Assembly (NCBI GenBank): GCA_036006425.1
Contig: DASYPQ010000027.1
Location: 124,001-188,000, forward strand
Source of the DNA: DASYPQ01 sp036006425
Lineage (GTDB): Bacteria; Planctomycetota; UBA1135; GCA-002686595
Reading direction: 5' to 3'
Length of the DNA stretch: 64,000 bases
In this document: piece after piece, positions 50,933-58,279 of the stretch
How the letters are laid out: each line of letters opens with the position of its first letter
Position numbering within the stretch: position 1 is the stretch's first letter
Notes under the pieces: model-generated
The model's database searches: none
Told to the model about the DNA's origin: nothing
What the model saw: the letters and a program-made list of their open reading frames with translations, nothing else
Translations under genes and position numbers: made by a program

Positions 50933-51670
50933 CTCCGGCGCCGACTCGCAGCGCACTGCGGCGCGTCGTCGCGCCGGCGGTGTCGCCATGTGGCAACGGG
51001 ACGTCTTTGGGCAGCGCCCGGAGATCCCCGGCTGGGAGCGCGCACCGGTGGCGGCCGGCGCGCGCTCTCGGCCGTCCCGTACTCACTCTCGGCGGCGAAG
51101 CGCAGGGGCTTCGCACGCCGGAAGCGATGTGTGCGAGCGCGTGTGCGCTCGCGGACGCGGGACTCGGACGCGCCGTCGCGCGCGCGGTTCCGCAATTCGG
51201 CAACGGGACGTCTTTGGGCAGCGCCCGGAGATCCCCGGCTGGGAGCGCGCACCGGTGGCGGCCGGCGCGCGCTCTCGGCCGTCCCGTACTCACTCTCGGT
51301 GATCGTGCGGGCGCATCGGCGCTCGCGGACGCGGAGCTCGGACGCGCTGTCGCGCGCGCGGTTCCGCAAATCGACAACGGGACGTCTTTGGGCAGCGCCC
51401 GGAGATCCCCGGCTGGGAGCGCGCACCGGTGGCGGCCGGCGCGCGCTCTCGGCCGTCCCGTACTCACTCGCGGCGACGACTCGATGAAAGTTCGTCGGCC
51501 GCAGGAGCTTCGTGCGGGCGCGGAGTCGCTCGCCCATGGGTTGCCGCGACGCGCCGTCGCGTGCGCGGCTTCCCACGTCGGCAACGGGACGTCTTTGGGC
51601 AGCGCCTAGAGATCCCCGGCTGGGAGCGCGCACCGGTGGCGGCCGGCGCGCGCTCTCGGCCGTCCCGTAC
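50933..51670. repeat. four-copy array of a ~95-bp near-invariant repeat
   Basis: The core begins CAACGGGACGTCTTTGGGCA and ends in GGCCGTCCCGTAC. Copies start at 50994, 51201, 51375 and 51582. Cores 1-3 (about 95 bases, to TACTCACTC) look identical; core 4 changes CCCGG to CCTAG and diverges after GTAC. Copies 2 and 3 also share ~55 bases upstream (CGCTCGCGGACGCGG and so on), with weaker matches before 1 and 4. Start-to-start spacing is 207, 174 and 207 bases. All six frames are open because of GC content, and all spacings are multiples of 3, so a coding origin is neither shown nor excluded. The region 50512-52038 has no recognisable gene. Confidence 0.9.
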
Positions 51671-51750
51671 CGCGCGCGCTCACCCCGGCGTGTTCACCCG
51701 GCGTTTCCGCTCCGGCGCGTTCGCCCGGGGGTGACCCCATGAATGAGAGA

Positions 51751-51778
51751 GGGCCGGTGGTTTTGAGGCCACCGGCCC
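51751..51778. terminator. perfect 10-bp hairpin after the repeat array
   Basis: GGGCCGGTGG (51751-51760) and CCACCGGCCC (51769-51778) with the 8-base loop TTTTGAGG. No U-tract follows directly. It lies 80 bases past the last repeat core. Confidence 0.6.
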
Positions 51779-51903
51779 GAGGGAGAGAGGAGTTTCCGTC
51801 GAGCTTCCCGGGTGCTACACCGCTCGCAAAGTGCGGCACCTCTCGACGGGACTCACATGCGCGATCGACTCATCACCGACCGCGCGTTCGAAGATAGCCC
51901 TGT

Positions 51904-51938
51904 GGGGGGAGCCCGAAACCCCCGCGGAGTTTTTTTTT
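51904..51938 (+). terminator. short G/C hairpin followed by nine Ts
   Basis: GGGGG(G) at 51904-51909 can pair with CCCCC at 51919-51923, then GCGGAG and a run of nine Ts (51930-51938). This looks like an intrinsic terminator for plus-strand transcription. No plus-strand gene ends nearby, so the transcript it ends would have to come from the repeat region or read through from the hydrolase gene. Confidence 0.5.
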
Positions 51939-52038
51939 GGGGTCGCGAGCCGGCGCAGTGGCACGCTATGACAAGCCTGTCATTGACTGCGCGCTCCGCG
52001 TGCGCGACGCTCCGCGCGCGCCTGATACGCTGCGCGCC

Positions 52039-52419
52039 GTGAACTTGCCGCATTTCCAAGTCCATCTGGACGATCGTGCAATTCCGTGGCGGCCGACGAG
52101 CCATCCCGGCGTCGCCTGGCATTCGCTCCGCGCGCGCGAGCTCGACTCCGCTGCCGACGCGGACGCGGTCGTGCTGATCCGCATGGCGCCGGGACGCGGA
52201 TACCCGGCTCATCGGCATCTCGGACCCGAGGACGTGCTCGTCCTCCAAGGCGGGTACCGCGACGATCTGGGAGAGCACCGCGCCGGAACGTACCTCCGTT
52301 ACCCGGCCGCGAGCAGCCACGCGCCCGTGGCGTGCGGCGATCCGACGTTGCCCGAGAGCGAGCACAACCCGGCGTGCATCCTGTTCGCCATCGCGCGCGG
52401 GGGCGTCGAGAATCTCTAG
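52039..52419 (+). CDS. ChrR-type cupin protein
   Basis: 126 residues from a GTG at 52039 that begins just before the conserved domain; the frame is open upstream without other features. Cupin core GYPAHRHLGPEDVLVLQGGY and GTYLRYPAASSHAPVA, with His, His, Glu and His as likely metal ligands. This matches the C-terminal domain of ChrR anti-sigma factors and of acetylacetone-cleaving-like cupins. The N-terminal zinc-binding anti-sigma part of ChrR is missing and no ECF sigma gene is adjacent, so an enzymatic or storage role is as likely as a sensor role. Cysteine dioxygenase follows 44 bases later. Confidence 0.75.
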   Translation: MNLPHFQVHLDDRAIPWRPTSHPGVAWHSLRARELDSAADADAVVLIRMAPGRGYPAHRHLGPEDVLVLQGGYRDDLGEHRAGTYLRYPAASSHAPVACGDPTLPESEHNPACILFAIARGGVENL

Positions 52420-52463
52420 CCGTGCGCGCTCCACACCGATAGCCTCGTGAGGAACCACGCCCG

Positions 52464-53045
52464 ATGGGACAGCTGAAAACCGACCCGATCGCGGAGCTCC
52501 AGCGCGCGCTCTTCCAGGAGTTCGAGCGCGATGCGCGCGGCTCGCGCGTCGCGCGCATGCTCGGCGAGTACGCCGCGGCGCACGACGACTGGAAGCGTTT
52601 CGCCCTGTTCGATCCGCAGGTGTACACGCGGAACCTCGTCGGGCGGAACGAGCACTTCGAGATGCTGCTCCTGTGCTGGAACGTCGGGCAGCAGTCGCCG
52701 ATCCACAACCACGCCGGGCAGAACTGCTGGATGGGCGTGATGGAGGGCGAGATCGAGGAGACGCTGTTCGCGCCGCCGCAGGGCGGTCGGGCGGGCCCGC
52801 TCGTGCCGACGCACACGCGCGTTCACCTGGCCGGCAAGGTCGGATTCATCAACGACGACATCGCGTTGCACCGCGTGCGCCCGGTGACCGGCCAGCGCGG
52901 GATCTCGCTGCATCTGTATTCGAAGCCGATCGACGAGTGCAACGTCTACGACGAAGCGAGCGGCTGCATCGTCTCGAGCCGGCTCGTCTACCACTCGGTG
53001 GAGGGGATCGCGACCGGCAACGCCGGCGCGGTGCTGCGGCGCTGA
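52464..53045 (+). CDS. cysteine dioxygenase type I
   Basis: 193 residues. Iron-binding His motif SPIHNHAGQNCWMGVMEGEI (His-x-His, with the crosslinking Cys of mammalian CDO present) and third His in DDIALHRVRPVTG; the partner Tyr may be that in LHLYSKPIDECNVYD. It oxidises cysteine to cysteine sulfinate, feeding sulfur and taurine metabolism. Length is typical for bacterial CDO. ATG at 52464 with a weak GAGGA upstream. Second of two cupin genes in a row, possibly cotranscribed. Confidence 0.93.
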   Translation: MGQLKTDPIAELQRALFQEFERDARGSRVARMLGEYAAAHDDWKRFALFDPQVYTRNLVGRNEHFEMLLLCWNVGQQSPIHNHAGQNCWMGVMEGEIEETLFAPPQGGRAGPLVPTHTRVHLAGKVGFINDDIALHRVRPVTGQRGISLHLYSKPIDECNVYDEASGCIVSSRLVYHSVEGIATGNAGAVLRR

Positions 53046-53117
53046 TCGCGCCTTGACCCTTCGAAATCGCGGGGCTAGAGTGCGCGCCCCTCGGTTTTCC
53101 GTGGGGTGCGAGCACGC

Positions 53118-53194
53118 GGCGGTGTAGCTCAGCTGGTTAGAGCAATGGAATCATAATCCATGTGTCGGGGGTTCGAATCCCTCCACCGCTACCA
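53118..53194 (+). tRNA. tRNA-Met (anticodon CAT)
   Basis: 77 bases with CCA encoded. Acceptor stem GGCGGTG/CACCGCT (first pair G-U), D stem GCTC/GAGC, anticodon stem ATGGA/TCCAT with loop ATCATAA (CAT at 53152-53154), T stem GGGGG/CCCTC with loop TTCGAAT. The acceptor and loop match elongator Met; a lysidine-modified Ile2 tRNA has the same anticodon and cannot be fully excluded. It lacks the unpaired first base of initiator tRNA. Confidence 0.93.
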
Positions 53195-53245
53195 GCTCGC
53201 GCGTCGGAATCGTCTTGCAAGCTCCGTCACGCGACGCCGCCGGAT

Positions 53246-53527
53246 CTAGAGCGCCGTCCGGCTCTGAGCGATCACCGAGCGAACCGCATCCTCCGCCGAA
53301 TCGACGGGTGGGATCCGTAGCACGATGTGAGTCTCTTTCTTTCCGGGCTCCGTTTCGCTCTGCCACGCAAAACAACGCTGCGCCGAAGGATGCCCGAGGA
53401 GCCGGAACATCTGAACCTTGTCTTCGAACACGACGTGCCGGCCAAACGTTTGACGCACGCGGACTGTGGCCTCCCACAGCGCGGTTGCGTCGTGCAGTTC
53501 CTCGATAGCTCGGGCGAGCTGATCCAC
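53246..53527 (-). CDS. small conserved hypothetical protein
   Basis: 93 residues from a GTG at 53527, which begins at the conserved part (DQLARAIEELHDATALWEAT). Further features: VFEDKVQMFRLLGHPSAQRC, then FAWQSE, and THIVLRIPPVDSAEDAVRSVI. I recall this pattern (ELHxC..., GHPTAxRAYAW, V/I-L-x-x-P-P-V-x-S-P-x-D-A-V-R-A-A-I) as a hypothetical family common in Planctomycetes. Function unknown. A perfect AAAGGAGGTG lies at 53554-53563, ~27 bases before the chosen start with no start codon at normal distance, so the true start is unsettled. Confidence 0.7.
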   Translation of the reverse strand: MDQLARAIEELHDATALWEATVRVRQTFGRHVVFEDKVQMFRLLGHPSAQRCFAWQSETEPGKKETHIVLRIPPVDSAEDAVRSVIAQSRTAL

Positions 53528-53680
53528 GAGAGGGACCCCTGAAAAGTTTAGGGCACCTCCTTTGGAAAACGCAATGTCACCCCTCGCCCCGCCCGGCGCG
53601 GGCCATTTGCAGCATCGTCGCACTCCGCCACACTCCATCGGGCGCGCCCAGCAGGACGAACAGAGCAGCCCGGGTTTCGA

Positions 53681-54712
53681 TCACGAGGCCTCATTGCCTC
53701 GTCGCACGATCCCGGGCGCGAGCTCCTCCGCGACGTCGCGGATCCTCTGAGCGAGCGCGTCGAGCCACACCGGATGGTCGTTCAACGCCGGCACGACGAC
53801 GAGCTCCGCCCCTCCGGCTTCCCGGAACGTCTCGCGCAGCCGGATGCCGATCTCCTCGAGCGTTTCGAGGCAGTCCGCGGCGAACCCCGGCGTCGTCACG
53901 AGCACTCTCCGGAACCGTGGCGCGAGCGTGCGCACGACTTCGTTCGTGAACGGACGCAGCCAACGCGGTCCGAACCGCGACTGGAACGCGAGCGTCCACT
54001 CCCCGTCGCGGAGCGCGAGCTCCCGCGCCAGCGCGCGCGCCGTCCTCTCGCACTCGGCGCGGTACGGGTCGCCGCGCGCGACGCTCTTCTCGGGGAGGCC
54101 GTGGAAGCTGATCACGTGGTGCTCGATCGCGCCGTCACCGCGCGCCACGCGCACGCGATCGGCGAGCGCGCGCACGTAGCCTTCGTCCTCGCAGAATGAG
54201 GGGACCGTGCGGATCTCGACTCCGCATGCGGTCGCGACGCGCAGCGCCTCGCGGCGCACCGAGCCCGTCGTGCTGAAGCTCTCCTGCGGGAACATCGGCA
54301 CGAGCACGATCATCTCGCAGCCTCCGTCGGCGAGCTCGGCGATCGCGGACGCGAGCGACGGCTGGCCGTAGCGCATGCCGAACGCCACCTGGAACGACGT
54401 GCCGAGGCGCGCCGCGATCCCGTCCCTCTGCCGTCGGGTATTCATCACGAGCGGCGAGCCCTCGGCCGTCCAGATCCGCGCGTAGAGTCGCGCGGACGAG
54501 CGCGAGCGCAGCGGCAGGATCACGCCGTACAGGATCGGCAGCCACACCGCGCGCGGGAGTTCCACGACGTCGGGATCCGAGAGGAACTCGCGCAGGAACG
54601 CTCGGACCGCCGCGGGCTCCGGGCCCGCAGGCGTTCCGACGTTGGCGAGGACGACGCCGACCCGTCGACCTAGTGCAGGAACAGGATCTCGCGGTACTTG
54701 GGCAGCGGCCAC
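53681..54712 (-). CDS. hemH: ferrochelatase
   Basis: 343 residues if translation begins at the GTG at 54712, the only standard start near the conserved N-terminus (VGVVLANVGTPAGPEP); this overlaps the end of glnN by 43 bases. Active-site motifs: HHVISFHGLPEKS (catalytic His), DPYRAECERTA, and FAADCLETLEEI (Glu). YLREF-like FLREFLSDPDVVELP is also present. Inserts Fe2+ into protoporphyrin IX, the last step of heme synthesis. Heme supply suits the multiheme cytochromes elsewhere in the window. Translational coupling to glnN is likely. Confidence 0.93.
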   Translation of the reverse strand: MAAAQVPRDPVPALGRRVGVVLANVGTPAGPEPAAVRAFLREFLSDPDVVELPRAVWLPILYGVILPLRSRSSARLYARIWTAEGSPLVMNTRRQRDGIAARLGTSFQVAFGMRYGQPSLASAIAELADGGCEMIVLVPMFPQESFSTTGSVRREALRVATACGVEIRTVPSFCEDEGYVRALADRVRVARGDGAIEHHVISFHGLPEKSVARGDPYRAECERTARALARELALRDGEWTLAFQSRFGPRWLRPFTNEVVRTLAPRFRRVLVTTPGFAADCLETLEEIGIRLRETFREAGGAELVVVPALNDHPVWLDALAQRIRDVAEELAPGIVRRGNEAS

Positions 54713-56895
54713 AGGTCGTCCGCGACGAGCGTCTCGAGGAGGTCTGCCTGCTCGCGCACCGCGGTCATCGCCGGGACCACCTGATCCCGGAACGTCACGG
54801 CGTGCGCAGCGGCGCCCCCGGACTTCTCTTCGGCCTCGTGGCGCGCGCGGGAGAGCGCCTCGGTCGCCGACTTCAGCCGGTTGATGCACGTCGCGACTTG
54901 CCCGAGGAGTTCCCGGTGCCCCTTCAGGTCGATGTCCTTGCTCGCCGCGGCGGTCGAGTTGATCGCGTCGGCGAGCCGCTTCTGGAACTCGATCGCCGCC
55001 GGCAGGATCAGCGTCGACGCGATGTCCTTCGTCGTCGAGGCCTCGACGCTCACGCGGTGGACGTACATCTGGTTCAGCACGTTCGCGCGCGATTCGGTCT
55101 CGCGCGGGCTGAACACCTTGTAGCGGTCGAACAGCTCGATGTTCTTCTTCGCCGAGAACGCGGTGAGCGCCGACGGCGTGTCCTTCATGTTGTGGAGGCC
55201 GCGGCGCTCGGCCTCGGCGACCCATTCCGCGGAGTAGTTGTCGCCGCTGAACAGGATCCGCCGGTGCTTCGTGAGCGTCTCGCGCACGAGCGCGTGGATC
55301 ACTTCGCGTCGATCCCCCGATCCGCCGCGCTTCTCGATCTCGGTCGACATCGCGTCGAGCGACTCGGCGACCATCGTGTTCAGGATGGTGTTCGGGTAGG
55401 CGATCGACTGGCTCGAGCCCACGGCCCGGAACTCGAACTTGTTGCCGGTGAACGCGAACGGCGACGTGCGGTTGCGGTCGGACTGGTCGCGCGGCAGCGG
55501 CGGCAGCGTCGAGACGCCGAGGCGCATCTCGCGCGCGCTGCTCCCGGCTCCGGTCCCGGTGCCGCCGCTCTTCGGAGGCCGGTTCTCGATCAGCGCGGCG
55601 ATCACTTCCTCGAGCTGCGTGCCGAGGAACACCGAGACGATCGCGGGGGGCGCCTCGTTCGCGCCGAGGCGGTAGTCGTTGCCCGCCGTGGCGACCGACG
55701 CACGCAAGATGTCCTGGTGGAGATCGACCGCGCGCAGGATCGCGGTGAGGAAGAGGACGAACTTCAGGTTGTCGTGCGGCGTGCTGCCGGGCTCGAGCAG
55801 GTTGTTGCCGAGATTGTCGGAGAGCGACCAGTTGTTGTGCTTGCCCGATCCGTTGATCCCGGCGAACGGCTTCTCGGCGAGGAGGCAGTGCAGGCCGTGG
55901 CGCTCGGCGACCTCCTTCAGCACCTCCATCGTGAGCATGTTGTGGTCGGTCGCGACCGACACCTGCTCGTAGATCGGCGCGAGCTCGAACTGGCTCGGAG
56001 CGACCTCGTTGTGCCGCGTCTTGATCGGGATGCCGAGCTTCCAGAGCTCGTGCTCGAGATCCATCATGAACGCGAGAACGCGCTGCGAAATGGCTCCGAA
56101 GTAGTGGTCCTCGAGCTCCTGCCCCTTCGGCGGCCGCGCGCCGAACAGCGTCCTGCCGCAGCTGACGAGGTCGGGTCGGAGGAGGTAGAACTGCCGGTCG
56201 ATCAGGAAGTACTCCTGCTCCGGCCCGGTCGTCGGGTAGACGCGCGTCACTTCCTTCTCGCCGAGCAGGTGGAGGAGGCGGACGGCCTGGCGGTCGATCG
56301 CTTCGCACGAGCGCAGGAGCGGGGTCTTCTTGTCGAGCGCCTCGCCGGTCCACGAGCAGAAGGCGGTCGGGATCGTCAGCGTGGCGCCCCAGGGCGTCTC
56401 GCGCAGGAACGCCGGCGATGCCGGATCCCACGCGGTGTATCCGCGCGCCTCGAACGTCGCGCGGATGCCGCCGGAGGGGAACGAGCTCGCGTCCGGCTCG
56501 CCCTTGATCAGCTCCTTGCCGGAGAACTCGAGGATCGCGCGGCCGTCGCCGATCTGGCGCACGAACGCGTCGTGCTTCTGCGCGGTCAGGCCGGTCATCG
56601 GCTGGAACCAGTGCGTGAAGTGCGTCGCGCCGCGCTCGACGGCCCAGTCCTTCATCGCGTTCGCGACGGCGTCGGCGATGCCGGGCTCGAGCTCGACGCC
56701 CGAGTCGATCGTGCGCCGCAGCGCGGCGTACACGCCGTGCGGCAGACGCGCGCGTTGCACGGCGTCGTTGAACACGTTCGCGCCGAAGAGGTCGGGGAGG
56801 CGGTCCTCGGCCTTCCCGTTCGGGAAGGACGCGGTGAGGCGGAGGGGCTCGGTGGCGATCGAGCGGACGGCGGTTTGCCGGGCGGTGACGTTCAT
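54670..56895 (-). CDS. glnN: glutamine synthetase type III
   Basis: 741 residues from the ATG at 56895. Length and motifs fit GSIII and not GSI: FTHWFQPMTGLTAQKHDAF near residue 95, SSFPSGGIRATFEARGYTAW, PTTGPEQEYFLID, RHNEVAPSQFELAPIYEQ, GINGSGKHNNWSL and RNRTSPFAFTGNKFEFRAVG. Makes glutamine from glutamate, ammonia and ATP, the main ammonia assimilation route in many Planctomycetes and Bacteroidetes. hemH overlaps its 3' end. The 459 bases upstream hold no gene on this strand and should contain its promoter. Confidence 0.96.
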   Translation of the reverse strand: MNVTARQTAVRSIATEPLRLTASFPNGKAEDRLPDLFGANVFNDAVQRARLPHGVYAALRRTIDSGVELEPGIADAVANAMKDWAVERGATHFTHWFQPMTGLTAQKHDAFVRQIGDGRAILEFSGKELIKGEPDASSFPSGGIRATFEARGYTAWDPASPAFLRETPWGATLTIPTAFCSWTGEALDKKTPLLRSCEAIDRQAVRLLHLLGEKEVTRVYPTTGPEQEYFLIDRQFYLLRPDLVSCGRTLFGARPPKGQELEDHYFGAISQRVLAFMMDLEHELWKLGIPIKTRHNEVAPSQFELAPIYEQVSVATDHNMLTMEVLKEVAERHGLHCLLAEKPFAGINGSGKHNNWSLSDNLGNNLLEPGSTPHDNLKFVLFLTAILRAVDLHQDILRASVATAGNDYRLGANEAPPAIVSVFLGTQLEEVIAALIENRPPKSGGTGTGAGSSAREMRLGVSTLPPLPRDQSDRNRTSPFAFTGNKFEFRAVGSSQSIAYPNTILNTMVAESLDAMSTEIEKRGGSGDRREVIHALVRETLTKHRRILFSGDNYSAEWVAEAERRGLHNMKDTPSALTAFSAKKNIELFDRYKVFSPRETESRANVLNQMYVHRVSVEASTTKDIASTLILPAAIEFQKRLADAINSTAAASKDIDLKGHRELLGQVATCINRLKSATEALSRARHEAEEKSGGAAAHAVTFRDQVVPAMTAVREQADLLETLVADDLWPLPKYREILFLH

Positions 56896-57354
56896 GTCGG
56901 TGGGAAGCGGATCGAGCGCGGCTCGAGGTGCGGCGGAGCCGGGCGACGGGCGACTCGTCCCGGCGCTCGGACCGCGGCTTCTTGGGTGGGCGGCACGGTC
57001 GCCAGGACCGCAGCCGGCCGAGGGCTGGTCCCGCTGCGGGCTGGCGCGAGGGCAAGGTAGCGGTGCCGGAACCTCGACACAAGCGCACCGGGCCCGGCCA
57101 CGATCGCCCAATCCGCTCGCTCGATCGCGGCGGCCGGGGTCCCGACCCCGGAGCTCCGGCGCGCCGCGCAGGATCCCTCAGCTTTTTTCTTGCGTAACCG
57201 GGACCGCCTGCGGAAAAGAACAACCGACTCGGCCGCCTGCTCGCCTCCAGGGACGCGATCCCGGGCGAACGGACGCTGGGATCCAGGCACGCGAACCCCC
57301 ATGCAGCTCACGGAACGCATCTCCCCGGAACGCACTTCATCGGTCTCGACGATC
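56896..57354. other. gene-free region upstream of glnN and the acidic-protein gene
   Basis: About 460 bases between two divergent transcription units. No ORF with recognisable features. The only notable stretch is a short AT-richer patch around 57179-57200 (CAGCTTTTTTCTTGCGTAAC), unusual in this GC-rich DNA, which could be a promoter region for either side. No riboswitch or tRNA seen. Confidence 0.5.
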
Positions 57355-57528
57355 ATGGCTTCCGACGACACGGACAGTGATTTGGACTTCGACCTCGAGT
57401 TGGACGACGAGGACCTCGACGAGGACGAGGACGAAGAAGACGCCGACGAGGACGAGGACGAGGAAGACGACGACGACGACGATGACGACGACGACGTCTT
57501 CGACGACGACGGGGACGACGACGACTAG
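57355..57528 (+). CDS. very acidic low-complexity mini-protein
   Basis: 57 residues from the ATG at 57355 (an earlier in-frame ATG at 57301 is possible). Composition is almost wholly Asp and Glu: ASDDTDSDLDFDLELDDED, then runs of E/D ending VFDDDGDDDD. It could bind cations or mimic nucleic acid, or be a slippage-expanded tract with little function. Its TAG stop is followed immediately by the GTG of an AlkA-type glycosylase, so the two should be cotranslated. Acidic proteins of this kind may interact with basic DNA-binding partners; this is inference. Confidence 0.55.
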   Translation: MASDDTDSDLDFDLELDDEDLDEDEDEEDADEDEDEEDDDDDDDDDDVFDDDGDDDD

Positions 57529-58185
57529 GTGACGAAGCCGACTCGTGCAGCCCTGCGCGCGCTCGCGCAGCGCGACCGACGGCTCGGAGCCTGGTTGTCG
57601 AAGCTCCCCGCGTTTCCTGGCTTTCCGGACAAGGGCAACGCGCGGCAGCGGACGCACTGGAGCTCGCTCTCGAGCGCGATCGTCTACCAGCAGCTCCACG
57701 GCAAGGCCGCCGCGACGATCCACGGCCGGGTGTGCGCGCTGACCCCGGGCAGGCATTTCCCGTCGCCGGCCGAGATCCTCGAGCTCCGCGATCCCCACCT
57801 GCGCGGCGCCGGACTCTCGCGGCAGAAGATCCTGGCGCTGCGCGACCTCGCCGCGCGCCTCGAGGACGGGCGCCTGGACCTCGGGCGCGTCGCGCGGACG
57901 CCGGACGAGGAGATCGAGGCGGCGCTCACGGAGGTGCGCGGGATCGGCCCGTGGTCCGCGCGGATGTTCCTGATGTTCCGCCTCGGGCGCCTCGACGTCA
58001 TGGCGGAGACGGATTTCGGCATCCAGGAAGGGATCCGGATCCTCGACGGGCGCCGCACGCGGCCGACGCCGCGCCAGGCGCTCGCGCGCTCGGAGGTGTG
58101 GCGGCCCCTGCGCTCGGTCGCCTGCTGGACCCTGTGGAGGATCGTCGAGCACGAGCGCGCCCGCGCCGCGGCGCGCGTGGGCTAG
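57529..58185 (+). CDS. DNA-3-methyladenine glycosylase II-type (AlkA/HhH-GPD) enzyme
   Basis: 218 residues from a GTG at 57529 that abuts the previous stop. HhH-GPD fold: helix-hairpin-helix LTEVRGIGPWSARMFLMF near 140-157 and the catalytic Asp in MAETDFGIQEG. The N-terminal part has SSAIVYQQLHGKAAATIHGR. Removes alkylated purines from DNA by base excision. It lacks the AlkA N-terminal extension, so resembles the short MagI/AfAlkA group. Followed by the TPP riboswitch 13 bases past its stop. Confidence 0.9.
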   Translation: MTKPTRAALRALAQRDRRLGAWLSKLPAFPGFPDKGNARQRTHWSSLSSAIVYQQLHGKAAATIHGRVCALTPGRHFPSPAEILELRDPHLRGAGLSRQKILALRDLAARLEDGRLDLGRVARTPDEEIEAALTEVRGIGPWSARMFLMFRLGRLDVMAETDFGIQEGIRILDGRRTRPTPRQALARSEVWRPLRSVACWTLWRIVEHERARAAARVG

Positions 58186-58197
58186 ACTCTCCCGCGA

Positions 58198-58278
58198 AGT
58201 GCTAGGGGCGGCGCTCCACCCGGAGCGTCTGAGAAGCACCCTTCGAACCTGATCCGGATCATGCCGGCGTAGGAAAGC
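58198..58278 (+). promoter_or_regulatory. TPP (thi-box) riboswitch controlling thiC
   Basis: Conserved pieces in order: GGGGCGGCGCTCC, CGTCTGAGAAG, CACCCTT, GAACCTGATCCGGATCATG, CCGGCGTAGGAAAG. GCT at 58201-58203 can pair with AGC at 58276-58278 (P1). The last conserved block contains AGGAAAG, 5 bases before the thiC ATG, so ligand binding would hide the ribosome site: translational control. Cytoplasmic thiamine pyrophosphate should repress thiC. Confidence 0.92.
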
Positions 58279-58279
58279 C

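Noticed and set aside
50584..51609. Plus-strand 341-codon frame across the repeat array as a repeat protein
   Set aside because: Starts at TTG without a ribosome site, composition is Arg/Ala/Ser/Gly as in random GC-rich frames, and other frames are equally open. Kept as an unassigned repeat, not a gene.
50933..51670. CRISPR array or integron attC array
   Set aside because: Repeat units are ~95-150 bases with related long spacers, no Cas or integrase genes are in the window, and the RYYYAAC/GTTRRRY core sites of attC are not present.
53118..53194. Initiator tRNA-fMet
   Set aside because: The first acceptor pair can form (G-U), and the anticodon stem lacks the three G-C pairs typical of initiators. 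It looks like elongator Met.
53681..57223. A 1180-codon open frame on the minus strand over the glutamine synthetase region
   Set aside because: Only its last 343 codons are hemH. The rest lies over glnN in another frame, is Arg/Ala-rich and shows no domain.
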